A stretch of 35,937 nucleotides of DNA from Verrucomicrobiia bacterium (GCA_020847615.1 JADLBR010000465.1:1-35937); one strand, 5' to 3'. Counted from the stretch's first letter, positions 8,959 to 16,240 are shown. Notes: generated by a model not told the origin, from the letters alone. Numbers and translations: made by a program.

Positions 8959-9573
8959 ATGGCGGATCTCCTGAAACAGGCGCTGGATATCTGGCAGAAG
9001 GGCGGGTGGGCGATGGTGCCCCTGGCCATCGTGAGCTTCATGCTCTTTTACAAGGGCATGGAGATACGGCTGGCGCTGAAGGACAAGGCGTACCGCAGGG
9101 TGGCGGAGCCCGAGTGGCGGGGATGGATCGGGGAGGCCGGGGGTCGGAAGGGGCCGATCGGGCGGATCATCCATTTCGCGATGCAGAGCCACGACCTCGA
9201 GGAGATCGGCGCCCGGTTTGCGGAGATCCGGATCGGGGAGCTGAAGCCCTTTGCGCGGGATCTCCGGTTCATGAAGGTGTGCGTGGCGGCGGCGCCGCTG
9301 CTGGGGCTGCTCGGGACGGTGACGGGGATGTTCGCGACGTTCCAGGGGCTGTCGATGGGGGGCGGCGGCGAGAAGACGATGGACATGGTGTCGGGCGGCA
9401 TCTCGGAGGCGCTGATCACGACGCAGACGGGCCTGGTGATCGCGCTGCCCGGCTATTTCTGGCACTACCAGCTCGCGAGGGAGCGGGACCGGTACGCGGC
9501 CTTTCTGGCGCACATGGAGAGCCTGTGCGCGCAGTTCATACACAAGTGCGTCAAGAAGGGGAGGAAGGCATGA
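8959..9573 (+). CDS. exbB: Second MotA/TolQ/ExbB-family proton channel subunit
   Basis: 204 residues, the normal ExbB length. It has one N-terminal membrane helix (GGWAMVPLAIVSFMLFYKG), a cytoplasmic stretch, then 'VAAAPLLGLLGTVTGMFATF' and 'GGISEALITTQTGLVIALPG', the two channel helices with the conserved family motif. It starts 11 bases after the large ExbB stop, so the two are likely translated together. The C-terminal motif segments of the two proteins are very similar, pointing to an old duplication with division of labour. With ExbD it should form the proton channel driving TonB. The open frame continues upstream into the preceding gene, but ATG 8959 is the first that gives a normal ExbB N-terminus. 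Confidence 0.92.
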   Translation: MADLLKQALDIWQKGGWAMVPLAIVSFMLFYKGMEIRLALKDKAYRRVAEPEWRGWIGEAGGRKGPIGRIIHFAMQSHDLEEIGARFAEIRIGELKPFARDLRFMKVCVAAAPLLGLLGTVTGMFATFQGLSMGGGGEKTMDMVSGGISEALITTQTGLVIALPGYFWHYQLARERDRYAAFLAHMESLCAQFIHKCVKKGRKA

Positions 9574-9592
9574 GCGAGAGGCTGTTCCTTAG

Positions 9593-9654
9593 CGGACGCC
9601 GGGGCCGGCGTCCCTCCGCGCTTGAGGCGGGAGGGCCCGCGGCCTCGCGGGCCG
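9593..9654 (+). repeat. GC-rich palindromic repeat R3, copy 1
   Basis: Two palindromic modules lie in the gap between exbB and exbD: Y (GGACGCCGGGGCCGGCGTCC, then CTCC) and X (GGGAGGGCCCGCGG, CCT, CGCGGGCC). The inner CCCTCC and GGGAGGG can pair to join both into one structure. The same modules recur at 10861-10949 in the opposite orientation, and X alone recurs at 12453-12489. Confidence 0.8.
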
Positions 9655-9673
9655 GGAGCCAGGGAGGCGATCC

Positions 9674-10084
9674 ATGAAGCGATTCCAGACACTCGAGGAA
9701 GACAGCGGGGAGGGCGGGATCGACATGTCGCCCCTCATCGACTGCGTGTTCATCCTGCTGATCTTCTTCATCGTGACGACGACGTTCGTGGAGGAGACGG
9801 GGATCGAGGTGGACAAGCCGCAGGCGGCGTCGGCGTCGAATTTGGAGAAGAACAGCATCCTGCTGGCGGTCACCGCGGACGGCGCCGTGGTGTACGGGGG
9901 GCGGGACATCGGGTTGAACGGGGTGCAGCCGCTGGTGAAGCGGATGATCGCGCAGGAGGACATGCCGGTGATCGTGCAGGTGGACAAGAGCGCGCAGGCG
10001 GGGCTCTTCGTGCGGGTGATCGACGAGGCGAAGCTGGCGGGCGCGACGAAGGTGAGCGTCGCGACCGCGAGGGTGGTCCAGTAG
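9674..10084 (+). CDS. exbD: ExbD/TolR-family biopolymer transport protein
   Basis: 136 residues, typical for ExbD. A short cytoplasmic start is followed by one membrane helix, '[20 protein letters not shown]', which carries the proton-binding aspartate at residue 23 (matching Asp25 of E. coli ExbD). A periplasmic domain follows with the usual '[20 protein letters not shown]' segment. It pairs with the ExbB proteins upstream to couple proton flow to TonB. The 100-base gap to exbB is filled by repeat R3. A GGGAGGCG stretch lies just upstream of the ATG. Confidence 0.93.
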   Translation: MKRFQTLEEDSGEGGIDMSPLIDCVFILLIFFIVTTTFVEETGIEVDKPQAASASNLEKNSILLAVTADGAVVYGGRDIGLNGVQPLVKRMIAQEDMPVIVQVDKSAQAGLFVRVIDEAKLAGATKVSVATARVVQ

Positions 10085-10117
10085 GGCGGTTCGCGGGATG
10101 GCGAGCGGGCATCGTGC

Positions 10118-10783
10118 ATGAGCGCGTCACTTAAGGAAGGGCCGGGGCTGTTTCGGTGGCTGCGCTCCGTATTCTGGGCGGTCGCGTTCAGCGTGGCGGT
10201 GTTCCTGGTGCTGCCGTTGCTGCAGGTGATCGGCGGGGGCGGGGGCAAGGACGATCTGCTGCGACTGGTGGACGTCGCGCAGCTGCCTCCGCCGGTCGCG
10301 CCGCAGGAGCCGCCGCCGGAGCAGAAGCAGGAGGAGCCGGAGCCCGAGCCGGACCAGGCGCCGCCGGCGCCGCTGGACCTGTCGCAGCTGGAGCTGGCGC
10401 TGAATCCGGGTGCGGTGGGCGGCGATGGGGCGGGCATGATCGCGGACCTGACGCGGGCGGCGTTCAGCAGGGCGGCGGAGGGCGTGGATGTCGAGGAGGT
10501 GTTTTCGGCCTCGGACCTGGACCAGCCGCCGAAGGTGGTCAACCAGGTGAAGCCGAACTACCCGCCGGAGCTGCGCAAGCAGGAGATCACGGGGCGTGTG
10601 CTGGTGGCATTCACCGTGCTGGCCGACGGGAGGGTGACCAACGTGCGCGTCGATCAATCGACCAACCCGGCGTTCGACCAGGCGGCGCTCGCGGCGGTGC
10701 GGCAGTGGCGGTTCGAGCCGGGGCAGAAGGGCGGCAAGTCCGTCTCGTTTCGCATGAGGATACCGATCAGTTTCAAGCCGTGA
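10118..10783 (+). CDS. tonB: Energy transducer TonB
   Basis: 221 residues. It has a cytoplasmic start, a single membrane anchor (about 15-38, FWAVAFSVAVFLVLPLLQVI), a proline- and glutamate-rich spacer (about 57-90, with PPEQKQEEPEPEPDQAPPAP) that spans the periplasm, and a C-terminal TonB domain (about 140-221). That domain contains 'VKPNYPPELRKQEITGRVLV' and 'ALAAVRQWRFEPGQKGGK', the typical YP and W-x-F-P motifs. It contacts the TonB box of the receptor and transfers energy from ExbB/ExbD. The spacer is short for the family. It starts 33 bases after exbD in the same operon. Confidence 0.93.
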   Translation: MSASLKEGPGLFRWLRSVFWAVAFSVAVFLVLPLLQVIGGGGGKDDLLRLVDVAQLPPPVAPQEPPPEQKQEEPEPEPDQAPPAPLDLSQLELALNPGAVGGDGAGMIADLTRAAFSRAAEGVDVEEVFSASDLDQPPKVVNQVKPNYPPELRKQEITGRVLVAFTVLADGRVTNVRVDQSTNPAFDQAALAAVRQWRFEPGQKGGKSVSFRMRIPISFKP

Positions 10784-10793
10784 TGGAGGAGAT

Positions 10794-12317
10794 ATGAAAT
10801 CGAGTGGAGACAGCAATCTTGCCGCGATGGGCGCTATCGTGGATGGCGCATCCTCAGACCGGGAGGGACGCCGGCCCCGGCGTCCGGGTGTCACCCGCCT
10901 GCGGATGCCTTGTGGGACGCGGCCCGCGAGGCCGCGGGCCCTCCCTTCCCGGATCTTGCGGTGGGGGATGGTTCCCCTGGGCTTTGCCCTGGCCTCCGGG
11001 GTTTCGGCCCAAGAGCCACAGCCCTCGTGGCCGGTCAACTATTTCCGCTCGGAGGAATTCAAGCGGGATTTCTTGGGCAGCTATGGCATGCGGACCGACA
11101 TCGAGCCCTACCTCTCCACCGAGGAGGAGAAGACGCGGATGCAGGAACTCACGGACCTGATCGCGACCAACCCGCGGCAGGCGGTGCGCGACCTGATGGA
11201 GTACATCACCGACGAGACCAACGCGCAGTTCGATTTCACCCTGGGCAACCTGTATTTTCAGGGCGGTGACATCGACCGGGCGGCCTCGCGATACTTCCAG
11301 GCGACGAAGAAATTTCCGAATTTCCTCCGGGCGCACAAGAACCTGGGGATGATCCATTTTCGGAAGGGCCGGAACGCGGAGGCGATCAAGTCGCTGACGC
11401 GGGCGGTGGAGCTCGGGGGCGCGGACGGGACGGTGCTGGGGATCCTCGGCCTGGCGTACCTGAACACGGAGCGCTGGCTCTCGGCGGAGTCCGCGTACCG
11501 GAGCGCGCTGCTGCTCCAGCCCGACGTGGCGGATTGGAAGCTGGGGCTGGCGCGGGCGCTGTTCTCACAGCAGAAATTTGGCGAGGTCAGCGCGTTGATC
11601 GACGAGATGATACAGCAGTCGCCGGACCGCGCGGACTACTGGCTGCTCCAGGCCAACGCGTTCATCGGAATGAACCAGCCGATGAAGGCGGCGCAGAACT
11701 ACGAGATGCTGATCCGGATGAACAAGGCGACGCCCGAGGCGTTGAACCTGCTGGGCGACATCTACGTCAACGAGAAGCTCTACGGGCTGGCCGCGAGGGC
11801 CTACGTGATGGCGATGGATGTGGAGCCCGACAAGGGGCTGCCGTCCGGTGTCCGCGCGGCGGAGATCCTGGCGCAGCGGGGGGCCACCGCCGCGGCGAAG
11901 GATGTCGTGAAAGGGCTCCGCGACGCGGGCCTGGACAAGCTGGCGGCGGAGGACAAGCGGCGGGTGCTGAAGACCGAGGCGAGGGTGGCGGCGGCCGAGG
12001 GGGCGGGGGACGAGGCGGCGAAGGTGCTGCACGAGATCGTGGATCTCGACCCGCTCGACGGCGAGGCATTGCTGCTGCTGGGGCAGCACTACGGGCGCAA
12101 GGGCGAGCCGGAGAAGGCAATCTTCATGTACGAGCGGGCGGCGGGCATCGAGGCCTTCGAGGCGGACGCCAAGGTGCGCCACGCGCAGTTGCTGGTGGAG
12201 CAGGGCAAGCTCGAGCCGGCCGTGCCGTTGCTCAAGCGCGCTCAGGAGATCAAGCCGCGCGACAGCGTCGGCCAGTTCCTCGACCAGGTGGAGCGGATTG
12301 TCAGGAGGCGACGGTAG
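10794..12317 (+). CDS. Secreted TPR protein ending the TonB cassette
   Basis: Up to 507 residues. TPR repeats are clear from about residue 115 on: 'LGNLYFQGGDIDRAASRYFQ', 'KNLGMIHFRKGRNAEAIKSL', 'LGILGLAYLNTERWLSAESA' and 'LLLLGQHYGRKGEPEKAIFM'. A TPR protein is the standard last member of DUF3450/ExbB/TonB cassettes and probably scaffolds the complex in the periplasm (inference). ATG 10794 has an excellent GGAGGAG five bases upstream, but the signal peptide (MVPLGFALASGVSAQ) begins only at residue 59 (ATG 10968). Codons 23-52 or so are repeat R3. Either the leader is translated and odd, or initiation is at 10968, where GGGGG is the only nearby purine tract. Confidence 0.85.
   Translation: MKSSGDSNLAAMGAIVDGASSDREGRRPRRPGVTRLRMPCGTRPARPRALPSRILRWGMVPLGFALASGVSAQEPQPSWPVNYFRSEEFKRDFLGSYGMRTDIEPYLSTEEEKTRMQELTDLIATNPRQAVRDLMEYITDETNAQFDFTLGNLYFQGGDIDRAASRYFQATKKFPNFLRAHKNLGMIHFRKGRNAEAIKSLTRAVELGGADGTVLGILGLAYLNTERWLSAESAYRSALLLQPDVADWKLGLARALFSQQKFGEVSALIDEMIQQSPDRADYWLLQANAFIGMNQPMKAAQNYEMLIRMNKATPEALNLLGDIYVNEKLYGLAARAYVMAMDVEPDKGLPSGVRAAEILAQRGATAAAKDVVKGLRDAGLDKLAAEDKRRVLKTEARVAAAEGAGDEAAKVLHEIVDLDPLDGEALLLLGQHYGRKGEPEKAIFMYERAAGIEAFEADAKVRHAQLLVEQGKLEPAVPLLKRAQEIKPRDSVGQFLDQVERIVRRRR
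10861..10949 (-). repeat. GC-rich palindromic repeat R3, copy 2, inside the 5' coding region
   Basis: Read on the minus strand it contains module X (GGGAGGGCCCGCGG, CCT, CGCGGGCC) followed by module Y (GGACGCCGGGGCCGGCGTCC, then CTCCC). This is the reverse module order of copy 1 at 9593. It lies between the strong ribosome binding site at 10784-10790 and the signal peptide of the TPR gene, and keeps the reading frame open. Confidence 0.8.
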
Positions 12318-12366
12318 CGCAGTGTCGCAGACGTCATGCGCGTCGCGGCGGGCACCACCGGGACAG

Positions 12367-12452
12367 AAAATGCAGCCGAGGCCGTGAGGCCTTGGCGGCC
12401 AAACGCTTACGCGTTCGGCTACGGGAGGCGATGCGGCAATTTTCGGGTCAGC
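12367..12452 (+). repeat. Interspersed palindromic repeat R1, copy A
   Basis: Two hairpins in inverted arrangement (GCCGAGGCC GTGA GGCCTTGGC and GCCAAACGC TTAC GCGTTCGGC) followed by a conserved tail ending ATTTTCGGGTCAGC. It matches the minus-strand copy at 26908-27030 and the plus-strand copy at 29943-30077. It lies 50 bases after the TPR gene and could act as a transcript-end hairpin. Confidence 0.85.
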
Positions 12453-12489
12453 CGACGCGGCCCGCGAGGCCGCGGGCCCTCCCGGCGAG
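12453..12489 (-). repeat. Repeat R3, single X module
   Basis: Directly after repeat R1 copy A. It carries GGCCCGCG AGG CCGCGGGCC then CTCCC, the reverse complement of module X in the copy at 9593. Only this half of R3 is present. The remaining bases to 12550 show no recognisable feature. Confidence 0.7.
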
Positions 12490-12550
12490 CGTGCCAACGA
12501 GCGACCCGCGCGACGACCGGCGTGCGGCGCGTGCCGGGGCCCGCGGTCTC

Positions 12551-12579
12551 TTGACAGGGGTCGGGTCTCCGCTAGGGGT
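12551..12579 (+). promoter_or_regulatory. Possible promoter of the feoA-like pair
   Basis: A perfect TTGACA at 12551 is followed after 17 bases by AGGGGT, a poor -10. The first feoA-like gene begins 47 bases later. The -35 element is convincing but the -10 is not. Confidence 0.3.
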
Positions 12580-12625
12580 TCCGGGTGTGGATGTTGCACA
12601 TATGAGGCATTAGGAGTGACTGGCG

Positions 12626-12970
12626 GTGCATCGGCTTGCTGACATGGGTGTCCCTGGATCGTGCGGGATCGTCGGGGCGATCGACGAGGCGTCGCCTTTT
12701 GGGCGTCGGCTGCGCGAGATGGGGATCCGGGAGGGGGAGGAGTTCGAATGGGTGTCGGGCGAGGACCCGGTGTTGCTGCGGTGCGGGGGTTCGCGGCTGG
12801 CGGTATGCCGGGAGATGCTGGGTGCGGTGTGGGTGTGCCGGTGTCGCGGGGCGGGGACGGAGTGCGGATTGACCGGGATGGCGGCGGTGTGCCCCGAGCC
12901 GTGCGGGTCGCTCCGCCGGATCGTGTGCCGGGCGGCGAGGGGGGCGATGGCGCTGTTCCGTCGGCCATGA
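12626..12970 (+). CDS. FeoA-like SH3-fold protein with Cys-rich tail
   Basis: 114 residues from a GTG with AGGAG nine bases upstream (ATG 12644 is an alternative). The first 70 residues fit the FeoA SH3-like fold: 'IVGAIDEASPFGRRLREMGI' resembles the FeoA start (G x hydrophobic ... RRL x x MGI), and 'LLRCGGSRLAVCREMLGAVW' resembles its end. FeoA is a small cytoplasmic protein that binds FeoB and aids ferrous iron uptake; other family members occur as regulatory domains. The tail is unusual, with closely spaced cysteines (CRCRGAGTEC ... CPEPCG) that could bind metal or an Fe-S cluster (inference). It overlaps the next feoA gene by 4 bases (ATGA). No feoB follows. Confidence 0.65.
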   Translation: MHRLADMGVPGSCGIVGAIDEASPFGRRLREMGIREGEEFEWVSGEDPVLLRCGGSRLAVCREMLGAVWVCRCRGAGTECGLTGMAAVCPEPCGSLRRIVCRAARGAMALFRRP

Positions 12971-13203
12971 GGGCGCTCAGCGAGCTGCCGCTGGGAGGCT
13001 GCGGGCGATTGGCCGCGATCGATGCGGCGTGCGGGGCCTCGCAGAGGCTGATGGCGATGGGGTTTCTCCCGGGCGCAGACATTAAGGTGGTGGGCGTGGC
13101 GCCGTTCGGCGACCCGATCACGGTGGAGATCCGGGGGAGACGGGTGAGCCTGCGGCGGGCTGACGCGGCGGCGATCCGGGTTGCGGAAGCGGGTCTGGCG
13201 TAG
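12967..13203 (+). CDS. feoA: FeoA family protein
   Basis: 78 residues, the standard FeoA length, starting at an ATG that overlaps the stop of the preceding feoA-like gene. The sequence follows the family closely: 'LSELPLGGCGRLAAIDAACG', 'RLMAMGFLPGADIKVVGVAP', 'FGDPITVEIRGRRVSLRRAD' and an A-x-x-I-x-V end. FeoA normally works with the ferrous iron permease FeoB, but here the next gene is ribosomal protein L25, so any feoB must be elsewhere. The paired arrangement (FeoA-FeoA) is known in other bacteria. The frame is open further upstream, but only as a shadow of the first gene. Confidence 0.85.
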   Translation: MRALSELPLGGCGRLAAIDAACGASQRLMAMGFLPGADIKVVGVAPFGDPITVEIRGRRVSLRRADAAAIRVAEAGLA

Positions 13204-13252
13204 CTCGAAAATAGGGCGCCCGCAACGCAGCCGCGGATTTTTGGATTTGGTG

Positions 13253-13281
13253 TTGACGCACCGCCCGGGAACGTCTTTATT
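13253..13281 (+). promoter_or_regulatory. Promoter of the rplY-pth-rpsF-ssb-rplI-dnaB run
   Basis: TTGACG at 13253 and TTTATT at 13276 are separated by 17 bases, a sound sigma-70 type pair (5/6 and 4/6 matches). The short gap before it is comparatively AT-rich. A 7-bp hairpin (GCCCCGG with CCGGGGC, 13290-13314) falls near the expected 5' end of the mRNA. Confidence 0.6.
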
Positions 13282-13352
13282 CAGCGTTTGCCCCGGCCCG
13301 GATTGGTCCGGGGCTCGCGGTATCTATATCTGTCGAATCTGGAGCAGCGCAT

Positions 13353-14057
13353 ATGGCGAAGGCGATTGATCTGAAGGCGTACGCGAGGGCGGCCAAGGGG
13401 CGCGGGCCCGTGGGCCGACTGAGGCGGAGCGGGCGCGTCCCGGCCGTGCTATACGGGAAGCGCACCGACGCGGTTTCCCTCGAGGTGGCCGAGAAGGACC
13501 TCAACGCGGCGGTCCATGGCACCTCCAGCGAGAACGTCCTGCTGGATTTGGACATGGAGCTGGGCGACAAGAGCCGCAAGACGACGGCGTTCGTGCAGCA
13601 CGTGCAGCACGATCCGGTCACCGGGAGGATCCTCCACGTGGATCTCCACGAGATCGCGGCGAACGAGAAGCTGAAGGCGCACGTTCCGGTGCGGTCCCTG
13701 GGCGAGCCGATCGGCGTCAAGACATTCGGGGGCATCCTGGAGAACATCCTGCGCGAGTTGCATGTCGAGTGCCTGCCGAAGGATCTGCCGGACCGGATCG
13801 AGGTGGACGTGAGCGGCCTCAACGTGGGCCAGAGCATCCACGTCAAGGAGATCGCGGTTCCCGACGGGGTGGCGGTCCTGAATTCTGGCGACGTGGTGGT
13901 CTTTGCCGTCGCGGCGCCGACCGTGGCGGAAGAAGAGGCGGCGCCCGCCGAGGGGGCCGCGGAAGGTGCGGCCGGTGCGGCCCCGGCGGCCGAGGGCGCG
14001 GCGCCCGCCGCGGAGGCCGGACAGGCCCCCGAGGCCAAGGGCAAGGGCAAGGGTTGA
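13353..14057 (+). CDS. rplY: Ribosomal protein L25/Ctc, general-stress form
   Basis: 234 residues. The N-terminal half is the 5S rRNA-binding L25 domain ('RLRRSGRVPAVLYGKRTDAV', then 'FVQHVQHDPVTGRILHVDLH'). The second is the TL5/Ctc C-terminal domain ('HVPVRSLGEPIGVKTFGGIL', 'DRIEVDVSGLNVGQSIHVKE'). A low-complexity Ala/Glu/Pro tail of about 40 residues ends in KGKGKG. The two-domain CTC form is usual in many phyla; E. coli L25 has only the first domain. GGAG sits 8 bases before the ATG. It begins a transcription unit with pth, 30 bases downstream, an arrangement (ctc-pth) conserved in many bacteria. Confidence 0.95.
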   Translation: MAKAIDLKAYARAAKGRGPVGRLRRSGRVPAVLYGKRTDAVSLEVAEKDLNAAVHGTSSENVLLDLDMELGDKSRKTTAFVQHVQHDPVTGRILHVDLHEIAANEKLKAHVPVRSLGEPIGVKTFGGILENILRELHVECLPKDLPDRIEVDVSGLNVGQSIHVKEIAVPDGVAVLNSGDVVVFAVAAPTVAEEEAAPAEGAAEGAAGAAPAAEGAAPAAEAGQAPEAKGKGKG

Positions 14058-14087
14058 TCCCGGGCTGGCGACGGAGGAATTTGACGG

Positions 14088-14693
14088 GTGGTGCGCGTGG
14101 TCGCGGGTCTTGGAAATCCTGGCGTGGAATACGAGCAGACGCGCCACAACATCGGCTATGCGGTGCTGGACTGCGTGGCCGCCCGGCGCGGCGCGCTCTG
14201 GCGCGAGCAGCGGTGGTGCAAGGCCGCGGTCGCGGAGACCAATTTCGGCTCCGCGGAAGGGCCGCGCATCCCGGTCTGGCTGCTGAAGCCGCGCACCTAC
14301 ATGAACCGCTCGGGCGACGCGCTGGCGGCATTCTGCAAGGACAAGGGGGTCAATCCGGAAGAGGTGCTCGTCGTGCTCGATGACGTGGCGCTGGAGGTGG
14401 GCCAGCTGCGGCTCCGGGCGAGCGGCAGCTCGGGGGGCCACAATGGGCTGGAGTCGATCGAGGAGCGACTCGGGACGAGGGAGTACCCGCGCCTGCGCTG
14501 CGGCGTGGGGGCGCCGCGCGGCGGCGATCTGGCGGGGTTCGTGCTCGACGCGTTCGCGCCGGGCGAGGCCCTTGCGGTCGACGGCATGATCGACCGGGCG
14601 TCCCGGGCGGTGGACGCGGCCTGCACCTTGGGATTGACTGCGGCGATGAACGAATTTAATCGGAGGAATGACTCGGAGGGCGGTCGCGGTTAG
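14088..14693 (+). CDS. pth: Peptidyl-tRNA hydrolase
   Basis: 201 residues from a GTG with GGAGG ten bases upstream. It cleaves peptidyl-tRNA dropped by ribosomes and recycles the tRNA. The family motifs are intact: 'VAGLGNPGVEYEQTRHNIGY' with Asn10 and catalytic His20 at the same numbers as in E. coli, 'LLKPRTYMNRSGDAL', 'VVLDDVALEVGQLRLRASGS' with the conserved aspartate, and 'GGHNGLESI'. The length is normal for the family. It follows rplY and precedes rpsF, all in one direction. Confidence 0.96.
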   Translation: MVRVVAGLGNPGVEYEQTRHNIGYAVLDCVAARRGALWREQRWCKAAVAETNFGSAEGPRIPVWLLKPRTYMNRSGDALAAFCKDKGVNPEEVLVVLDDVALEVGQLRLRASGSSGGHNGLESIEERLGTREYPRLRCGVGAPRGGDLAGFVLDAFAPGEALAVDGMIDRASRAVDAACTLGLTAAMNEFNRRNDSEGGRG

Positions 14694-14749
14694 TCGGGCC
14701 GCCCTCGTTCTGCAAAGCAATGGCACCCACGGCACCTGAGATAGAGAAC

Positions 14750-15088
14750 ATGGCGATCAAAGAATACGAGGCACTGTACATACTGGACACCCGGGGCAAG
14801 GACGAGGGCGTCGGGGAAATCATCGAGCGGATCGAGGCGGAGATTCGGGAGGCCGGGGGATTCGTCCGGGGCGTCCAGAAGATGGACCGCCACAGGTTCG
14901 AGCGGGTGGCGGGGAATCTGGACAGCGGATTTTTCGTCAACATCCAGTTCTCCGCCCCGGCGGACGCGATCGACAAGATCCGCCCGAAGCTGGCCTTCGA
15001 CGCGGAGGTCTTCCGGCAATTTTACGTCAACGCGAAGGCGGGGGCCAAGCCGGGCGGCGAGGCCAAGGGCGCCGCGGCATCCGAGTAG
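14750..15088 (+). CDS. rpsF: 30S ribosomal protein S6
   Basis: 112 residues from ATG 14750, which gives 'MAIKEYEALYILDTRG', a near-standard S6 start; an in-frame ATG at 14720 would add ten residues, and neither has a strong Shine-Dalgarno. S6 binds 16S rRNA together with S18 in the small-subunit platform. The conserved S6 pattern is seen in the two helices and strands, with 'VQKMDRHRFERVAGNLDSGF' and 'FFVNIQFSAPADAIDKI' in the middle. A short Gly/Ala/Lys-rich tail ends the protein. It is followed at once by ssb, as in the common rpsF-ssb-rpsR-rplI order. Confidence 0.94.
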   Translation: MAIKEYEALYILDTRGKDEGVGEIIERIEAEIREAGGFVRGVQKMDRHRFERVAGNLDSGFFVNIQFSAPADAIDKIRPKLAFDAEVFRQFYVNAKAGAKPGGEAKGAAASE

Positions 15089-15101
15089 CGGGGATGGCAC
15101 G

Positions 15102-15563
15102 ATGGCGTCGCTGAACAAAGTTTTCCTGATGGGCAACCTGACCCGCGATCCGGATGTCAGGTACACGCCCAAGGGGACCGCGGTCGCCGACATCAGCATG
15201 GCGATCAACATGGTCTACCGCACGCAGGATGGCAGCGATCGCGAGGAGGTCGTCTACGTCGACGTCGTGACGTGGGGCCGGCAGGCGGAGACCTGCGGCC
15301 AGTATCTGTCGAAGGGGTCGCCCGTATTCGTGGAGGGGCGGCTGCAGCTGGACCAGTGGGAGGACAAGGACGGACAGAAGCGGAGCCGCCTGCGGGTGCG
15401 GGCGGAGCGGGTCCAGTTTTTGGGTCGCGGCAAGGCGAGCGAGGGCAAGGCGCCGGCGCCGGCACCCTCATCCGAGGGGCAGGCGGCGCAGCGGCCGCCA
15501 GCGCCCGGGCCCGCGCCCGCCGAGGAGCATGGCCATCCCGAGGAAGACGACATCCCGTTCTAA
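15102..15563 (+). CDS. ssb: Single-stranded DNA-binding protein
   Basis: 153 residues. The OB fold covers about 1-108 ('LNKVFLMGNLTRDPDVRYTP', 'GRQAETCGQYLSKGSPVFVE', 'GRLQLDQWEDKDGQKRSRLR'). A flexible Pro/Ala/Gly linker follows, and then the acidic tip 'EEDDIPF' that recruits repair and replication proteins. SSB coats exposed single strands and works with DnaB, encoded two genes downstream. It begins 13 bases after rpsF. Confidence 0.97.
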   Translation: MASLNKVFLMGNLTRDPDVRYTPKGTAVADISMAINMVYRTQDGSDREEVVYVDVVTWGRQAETCGQYLSKGSPVFVEGRLQLDQWEDKDGQKRSRLRVRAERVQFLGRGKASEGKAPAPAPSSEGQAAQRPPAPGPAPAEEHGHPEEDDIPF

Positions 15564-15599
15564 GGGTTGGGCGAGAATCAATCATAGGAGCACCAGACG

Positions 15600-16211
15600 A
15601 TGCACACCGAGATCATCCTCAAAGCGAAAGTGGAGGGCCTGGGGGCCGAGGCCGACCTCGTGAAGGTCCGGCCGGGCTACGCCCGGAACTACCTGATCCC
15701 GCGGGGCCTCGCCATGCCGGCGACCTCGGCGGTCAAACACCAGGTGGAGAAGCTCAAGCAGGCGCGCGCCGAGCGCGAGGCCCGCGAGCTCAACGAGGCC
15801 AACGCGCTGGCCACCCGGATCAACCGCATGACGCTCACGTTCCAGATGACCGCGGGCGGCGAGGGCGAGAAGGTCTTCGGCTCGGTCACGGCGCACGACG
15901 TCGTGGAGCGGCTGGCCAAGGAGAATGTCCACATCGACCGCAAGAAGCTCAAGTTGCCGCACCCGATCAAGGCGACCGGCGAGCACGAGATCGAGGTGAA
16001 CCTGCACCCCGACGTGAAGGGCACGCTGCGAGTCGTGCTCGAGGTCAAGCGTGTGGCGGGCGAGGACGAGGAGCACGAGGCCAAGGGCCACAAGGGCCAC
16101 AAGGCCGCCAAGCGCCCCAAGAAGGGCGAGGAACCCGAGGACAAGGGCAAGGACAAGAAGGCCAAGGATTCCGGCAAGGGCGCCAAGGGCGCCAAGGCCA
16201 AGGGCGGCTGA
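15600..16211 (+). CDS. rplI: 50S ribosomal protein L9 with Lys-rich C-terminal extension
   Basis: 203 residues against about 150 in most bacteria. The N-terminal domain is standard ('VEGLGAEADLVKVRPGYARN', 'YLIPRGLAMPATSA'), followed by the long connecting helix and the C-terminal domain ('VFGSVTAHDVVERLAKENVH'). The extra 55 or so residues are a low-complexity Lys/Gly/Glu/Ala tail (GHKGHKAAKRPKKGEE and similar), with repeated AAGGGC codon blocks in the DNA. rpsR normally lies between ssb and rplI, but only 36 bases separate them here, so S18 must be encoded elsewhere. AGGAG lies upstream of the ATG. Confidence 0.95.
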   Translation: MHTEIILKAKVEGLGAEADLVKVRPGYARNYLIPRGLAMPATSAVKHQVEKLKQARAEREARELNEANALATRINRMTLTFQMTAGGEGEKVFGSVTAHDVVERLAKENVHIDRKKLKLPHPIKATGEHEIEVNLHPDVKGTLRVVLEVKRVAGEDEEHEAKGHKGHKAAKRPKKGEEPEDKGKDKKAKDSGKGAKGAKAKGG

Positions 16212-16240
16212 TGGGCCGGGGTCCCGGCGGGGGGTGAGGG

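Noticed and set aside
11565-13121. A 518-codon minus-strand frame over the TPR and feoA genes
   Set aside because: It is low-complexity and antisense to convincing genes, with the FeoA and TPR motifs on the plus strand.
13290-13314. GCCCCGG/CCGGGGC hairpin read as a terminator
   Set aside because: There is no T run, and it lies downstream of a promoter at the expected mRNA 5' end; at most it is a leader hairpin.
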